This document shows, in pieces, positions 60,830-64,000 of a stretch of 64,000 bases of DNA. The notes beneath the pieces are model-generated. The model did no database searches. It saw only the letters and a program-made list of their open reading frames with translations, and was not told where the DNA came from. Each line of letters opens with the position of its first letter. The stretch's first letter is position 1. A program made the translations under genes and the position numbers. This DNA comes from Planctomycetales bacterium ZRK34. Lineage in GTDB: Bacteria; Planctomycetota; Phycisphaerae; Phycisphaerales; Zrk34. The stretch covers positions 248,001 to 312,000 of the forward strand of contig CP050848.1 in assembly GCA_014873095.1 (NCBI GenBank), written 5' to 3'.

Positions 60830-61787
60830 TCGTGTCGCTGATTCGATCTACTGGATGAACCGCTACATCGAGCGCGCCGAAAACGTCGCCCGGTTCATTC
60901 ACGTCAACATCAACCTCATGCTCGACCTGCCGATCGATCAGGCCAACCAGTGGCTGCCGCTGGTGATCACCACCGGCGATCGCGCCGCTTTCGAATCGCG
61001 CTACAGTGAGGCGACCCAGGAAAACGTGATCCACTTTCTCACGTTCGACGAGCTGAACCCCAACTCGATCGTGTCGTGTCTGACCGCGGCGCGAGAAAAC
61101 GCCCGCACCGTTCGCGAGGTGATTTCATCCGAGGCCTGGGAGCAGGTCAACCGCTTCTACCTCATGGTCAAAGCCGCCGCCAGGCAGACCACGCCTGAAC
61201 ACGTGCCCGATGTGTTTTACACGAGCGTGAAGATGGCCAGTCACCTCTACGTCGGCATCAGCGACAACACGATGAACCACGGCGAGGGCTGGCACTTCGC
61301 CCAGCTCGGCCGCCTGCTGGAGCGTGCGGACAAGACCGCCCGTATCCTCGACGTCAAGTACTTCATGCTGCTGCCGAGCGTCAACTATGTCGGCTCGCCG
61401 TATGACGCGATTCTCTGGTCGGCCCTGCTCAAATCCGCCAGCGCTTTCGAGATGTATCGCAAGCGTCATCACCACATCGATCCGACGCGCGTGGCGGAGT
61501 TTCTCATTCTCGACCGTCACTTCCCCCGCTCGATCAACTACTGCCTGGGGCACGCTGAACAGTCACTGCGGCAAATCACCGGCACGCCGATCGGCTCGTT
61601 CAACAATCTAGCCGAGCGACGCCTGGGGCGCTTGCGTTCGGACCTGGAATATGCGCCAATTGAGGACATCATCGCCAAAGGGCTGCACGAATTTCTCGAC
61701 GGACTCGAGTCGCAGCTGAACATCGTCGGTCAGGCGATTTATTCGACATTTTTCGCGATGCGGTCGACCCCGCTGCCCGCGATCTGA
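60822..61787 (+). CDS. Alpha-E domain protein (Anbu operon)
   Basis: The 321-residue protein begins [34 protein letters not shown], the signature of the alpha-helical E family; a strong GGAGGTGG site lies just upstream within the previous gene. LGRLLERADKTARILDVKYF and CLGHAEQSLRQITG repeat the helical motif. Such proteins nearly always accompany circularly permuted ATP-grasp and transglutaminase-like genes. The molecular role is unknown, perhaps a scaffold or substrate carrier. Confidence 0.92.
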   Translation: MLSRVADSIYWMNRYIERAENVARFIHVNINLMLDLPIDQANQWLPLVITTGDRAAFESRYSEATQENVIHFLTFDELNPNSIVSCLTAARENARTVREVISSEAWEQVNRFYLMVKAAARQTTPEHVPDVFYTSVKMASHLYVGISDNTMNHGEGWHFAQLGRLLERADKTARILDVKYFMLLPSVNYVGSPYDAILWSALLKSASAFEMYRKRHHHIDPTRVAEFLILDRHFPRSINYCLGHAEQSLRQITGTPIGSFNNLAERRLGRLRSDLEYAPIEDIIAKGLHEFLDGLESQLNIVGQAIYSTFFAMRSTPLPAI

Positions 61788-61801
61788 AAACGGAGCGACA
61801 C

Positions 61802-62554
61802 ATGACATTCTGTCTGGCGATCAAGGTCAAGGATGGTCTTGTCGGTATTGCCGACACGCGCGTCACCAGCGGCAGCGAAATCATCACCGCCCGCAAAGTC
61901 AGCGTGTATCAACAGCACAACCAATCGATCTTTCTGATGACGTCGGGACTGCGCTCGGTGCGCGACAAGGCGCTGACGTATTTCGACGAACTGATGGAGG
62001 AGCGTGACGAGCCGTTCACCCGCCTGTTTCAAGCCGTCAACGCATGGGCCGATCAGATCCGCCGCGTGGCGACCGAAGACAAGAAAGCCATTGAAGAGTC
62101 CGGCCTGCAATTCAACATCTACGGCCTCATGGGCGGACAGCTCGCTCACGACAAGGAGCCGCGCCTGTACATGATCTATCCGCAGGCCAACTGGGTCGAG
62201 ATCGGCGCCGGCTCGCCGTACTCGATCATCGGCGCGTCCGGGTACGGCAAACCCGTGCTCGATCGAACCCTCAAGTACGAGGACACGATGCGCTTTGCGA
62301 TGAAGGTCGGCTGCCTGGCATTCGACTCGACGCGCATCAGCGCCGCCGATGTCGACTTCCCGCTGGACGTGGTGGTGTGTCCGCGGGATACCTACCAGAT
62401 TTACGAGCACCGCTTCGAGAAGTCGGACCTGGAGCCCATTTCCAACTGGTGGCAGGATCGACTGCGCATGCTGGTGCGCGAGCTGCCTTCGGAATGGACG
62501 CAGACGATTCTCGACAAGCTGCCCGATCCGGCAATCGCTTCGCCGCCTGTGTGA
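61802..62554 (+). CDS. Proteasome-type protease (Anbu/BPH-like)
   Basis: The 250-residue protein starts MTFCLAIKVKDGLVGIADTRVTSGSEI. As in Anbu the residue after the initiator is threonine (T2), the expected N-terminal nucleophile once Met is removed. The Ntn-type pattern GLVGIADTR, FLMTSGLRSVRD and FNIYGLMGGQ with SIIGASGYGKPVLDR follows. Length matches Anbu (about 240-250). It sits 14 bases after the alpha-E gene. No proteasome ATPase gene is near. Proteolysis as such is inferred. Confidence 0.9.
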   Translation: MTFCLAIKVKDGLVGIADTRVTSGSEIITARKVSVYQQHNQSIFLMTSGLRSVRDKALTYFDELMEERDEPFTRLFQAVNAWADQIRRVATEDKKAIEESGLQFNIYGLMGGQLAHDKEPRLYMIYPQANWVEIGAGSPYSIIGASGYGKPVLDRTLKYEDTMRFAMKVGCLAFDSTRISAADVDFPLDVVVCPRDTYQIYEHRFEKSDLEPISNWWQDRLRMLVRELPSEWTQTILDKLPDPAIASPPV

Positions 62555-62558
62555 TCTC

Positions 62559-63401
62559 ATGGACTTTGCGATCACCCACACCATCACGTACCGCTACAGT
62601 CGACCGGTTTTCCTCGAACCGAAGACGGTTCGACTGCGCCCGCGCTGCAATGCATATCAGAAACTCAAAGAATTCACGCTCGACATCGACCCCGCCCCCG
62701 CAGGTCGTTGCGACCACATTGACGCCGTGGGCAATGGTGCGACCCTGCTCTGGTTCAGCGATTTGCACGGTTCGATGACGATCACCGCCCGCTCGCAAGT
62801 TCGCACGCTGCTGATCAATCCTTTCGACTACCTGGTCACGCCGCCCGAGGCGCTTTCGCTGCCGATGGTGTATCCGTTGTCGTATGCCGGGGCGTTGTCG
62901 CCGTACCTGTTTCGCGCAGCTCCGTGTCAGGCTGTGAACACGATGGCCCGGCGGATTCTCGACGAAAACGACGACAACACACAAGCCTTCGTCAATGCGA
63001 TGATGCTCGAACTCAACCGCGAATATGAACAGATCATCCGACACGAAGGCGACGCCTGGCCGGCGGCGAAGACGATCGAGCTGAAGCGCGGATCGTGTCG
63101 CGACCTGGCGGTGTTGTACATCGACGCCTGCCGCAGCGTGGGCCTGGCCGCCCGATTTGTCAGCGGGTACAAGCATTTCGTTGATTCCATCGACGCCGGC
63201 GAACTGCACGCCTGGGTGGAAGTGTACATTCCGGGGGCCGGCTGGCGCGGGTACGATCCGTCGGAAGGCGTCGTCGTAGCCGATCGCCACATCGCTTTGG
63301 CCGCCGACGCCGAGCCCGCCGGCGCCGCTCCGACCACGGGCACCTTCCGCGGCACCGGCGCCACCTCGCACATCGACTACCACATCCGCATCGACGCCTG
63401 A
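62559..63401 (+). CDS. Transglutaminase-like protein (Anbu operon)
   Basis: The 280-residue protein begins with the bacterial transglutaminase N-terminal domain (FAITHTITYRYSRPVFLEPKTVRLRPR). The papain-like triad lies in ELKRGSCRDLAVLYIDACRSVGLAARFVSGY (catalytic Cys), ELHAWVEVYIPGAGW (His) and RGYDPSEGV (Asp). It begins four bases after the Anbu stop. Members are thought to act as peptidases or amide-hydrolysing enzymes on the peptide made by the ATP-grasp partner; that is inference from operon comparison. Confidence 0.93.
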   Translation: MDFAITHTITYRYSRPVFLEPKTVRLRPRCNAYQKLKEFTLDIDPAPAGRCDHIDAVGNGATLLWFSDLHGSMTITARSQVRTLLINPFDYLVTPPEALSLPMVYPLSYAGALSPYLFRAAPCQAVNTMARRILDENDDNTQAFVNAMMLELNREYEQIIRHEGDAWPAAKTIELKRGSCRDLAVLYIDACRSVGLAARFVSGYKHFVDSIDAGELHAWVEVYIPGAGWRGYDPSEGVVVADRHIALAADAEPAGAAPTTGTFRGTGATSHIDYHIRIDA

Positions 63402-63486
63402 GCCCGAGCAACAACAGACAAACCCGCCCCATAAACAACACAAGCCCGCGAAGACACACATAGAAACAAGACAAATCTGACGCCGA

Positions 63487-63519
63487 CAAAGAACATATTT
63501 AGCTTAAATATGTTCTTTG
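63487..63519. repeat. AT-rich perfect hairpin
   Basis: CAAAGAACATATTTA pairs with its exact reverse complement across a three-base loop (GCT), giving 15 pairs. It may end the Anbu transcript, although only a short T-run lies within the stem end. An operator is possible. Confidence 0.65.
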
Positions 63520-63658
63520 AGTCAGTCTGTTTCATTGTCGCGTGTTGTCCTTTTGTGCCTTCGTGTCTTCGTGTCTTCGTGTGCAGAATATGAAACTGGC
63601 CCACTCGCTGACGCTCGGGGCTCAGAGGCTTTGCGTATCCTCCGCAATTTTGGGGTGC

Positions 63659-63692
63659 AAAAAAAAACACCGCGACTTTTGCCGCGGTGTTT
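63659..63692 (-). terminator. Terminator of hsp20 (bidirectional hairpin)
   Basis: AAACACCGCG and CGCGGTGTTT pair across an eight-base loop. On the minus strand the stem is followed by about nine U, so it ends the hsp20 transcript 30 bases beyond its stop. Confidence 0.9.
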
Positions 63693-63721
63693 TCGGTTGC
63701 TTCATGAGGTTGTGGTGTTGA

Positions 63722-64000
63722 TCACTTGACGGTGATCTTGCGGGGTTTGACCTCCTCGCGCTTGTTGAGCGTGACGTGGAGCACGCCGTCGGCAAGCGAA
63801 GCTTCGACCTTGGCTTCGTCGACGCTGCTGGGCAGCGAGAAGCTGCGCTGCACGCGGGTGAAGCGGCGCTCGGTCAGGTGTTTTTCGCCCTTGGTTTCTT
63901 CGAGCTTGCGCTGGCCGATGATCGTGAGCACACCCGCTTCGAGCGTGACGTCGACTTCGTCTTTCTTGAAGCCGGGCATCTCGGCCTCGACGTAGATGTG
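63722..64000 (-). CDS. Hsp20/alpha-crystallin-type small heat-shock protein, 5' truncated
   Basis: The 92 visible C-terminal residues end in the window; the start lies beyond 64000. HIYVEAEMPGFKKDEVDVTLEAGVLTIIGQRK, RRFTRVQRSFSLPSSVDEAKVEASLADGVLHVTLNK and the end KPRKITVK match the alpha-crystallin domain, including the A-x-x-x-DGVL motif and the C-terminal I-x-V anchor (ITV). It is an ATP-independent holdase of cytosolic proteins. The gene converges on the Anbu operon. Confidence 0.93.
   Translation of the reverse strand, partial: HIYVEAEMPGFKKDEVDVTLEAGVLTIIGQRKLEETKGEKHLTERRFTRVQRSFSLPSSVDEAKVEASLADGVLHVTLNKREEVKPRKITVK

Larger units (their letters stand above)
63402..63721. other. Intergenic region after the Anbu operon
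   Basis: No gene is seen. It holds the AT-rich hairpin at 63487-63519, a run of TTCGTGTC repeats (63558-63580, GTGCCTTCGTGTCTTCGTG), a dispersed-type sequence (CCCACTCGCTGACGCTCGG near 63600) and a terminator next to hsp20. Confidence 0.6.

Overview
The window looks like chromosomal DNA of a high-GC planctomycete, most likely of the Phycisphaerae type. That assignment is inferred from the gene families: PVC-type cytochrome c/beta-propeller proteins, PEP-CTERM proteins, prepilin-like proteins with N-terminal methylation motifs, an ECF sigma/FecR pair, many secreted sulfatases, and an Anbu proteasome-like operon. The sulfatases, an agarase-like glycoside hydrolase, a sialate-esterase-like protein, BNR/ThuA proteins and LamG adhesins suggest an organism that degrades sulfated polysaccharides. 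No rRNA or tRNA gene was recognised; a tmRNA is present.

Layout. 1-9.5 kb: a truncated prepilin-like gene, a BNR/ThuA protein, a sulfatase, a beta-propeller protein, then a sigma - FecR - PEP-CTERM - prepilin-like module. 9.5-26.5 kb: tmRNA (minus), a glycoside hydrolase, ispD, a three-gene minus-strand operon (ThuA-PVC-cytochrome c, FG-GAP-PVC-cytochrome c, Gfo/Idh oxidoreductase), a DUF4159-like protein and pgsA. 26.5-32.5 kb: an accessory island with a C-rich intergenic block, the 3' remnant of a REP-associated (RAYT) transposase, and two 1023-bp copies of an IS4-type element in inverted orientation. Each copy lies inside a REP-like hairpin. Between them is a lower-GC leucine-rich-repeat gene; after them come a small secreted protein and a PEP-CTERM protein. 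32.5-46.1 kb: an ArsR/AHSA1 pair, small genes, tmk, a PhoD and esterase pair, holB-ricT, an ABC exporter, two overlapping sulfatase genes and a ROK-type kinase. 46.1-54.5 kb: a sigma-54-type promoter with a degenerate receiver gene and a 65-codon gene, a PEP-CTERM-like protein, mcsA-mcsB and tandem LamG PEP-CTERM paralogs. 54.5-64 kb: a perfect palindrome, a TPR gene, rnfD-rnfC, a candidate small RNA, an alpha/beta hydrolase, the four-gene Anbu operon and a truncated hsp20.

How it fits together. Secreted hydrolases and PVC cytochromes would strip and oxidise polysaccharides; PEP-CTERM and LamG proteins would serve the cell surface. tmRNA, McsA/McsB, Anbu and Hsp20 are all protein quality-control functions. 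The most unusual signals are the IS copies that split the loop of a REP hairpin and take their stop codon from it, and two separate cases where a small gene sits between a host gene and a degraded copy of that host gene's 3' end (PEP-CTERM gene near 31.6 kb and rnfD near 55.7 kb).
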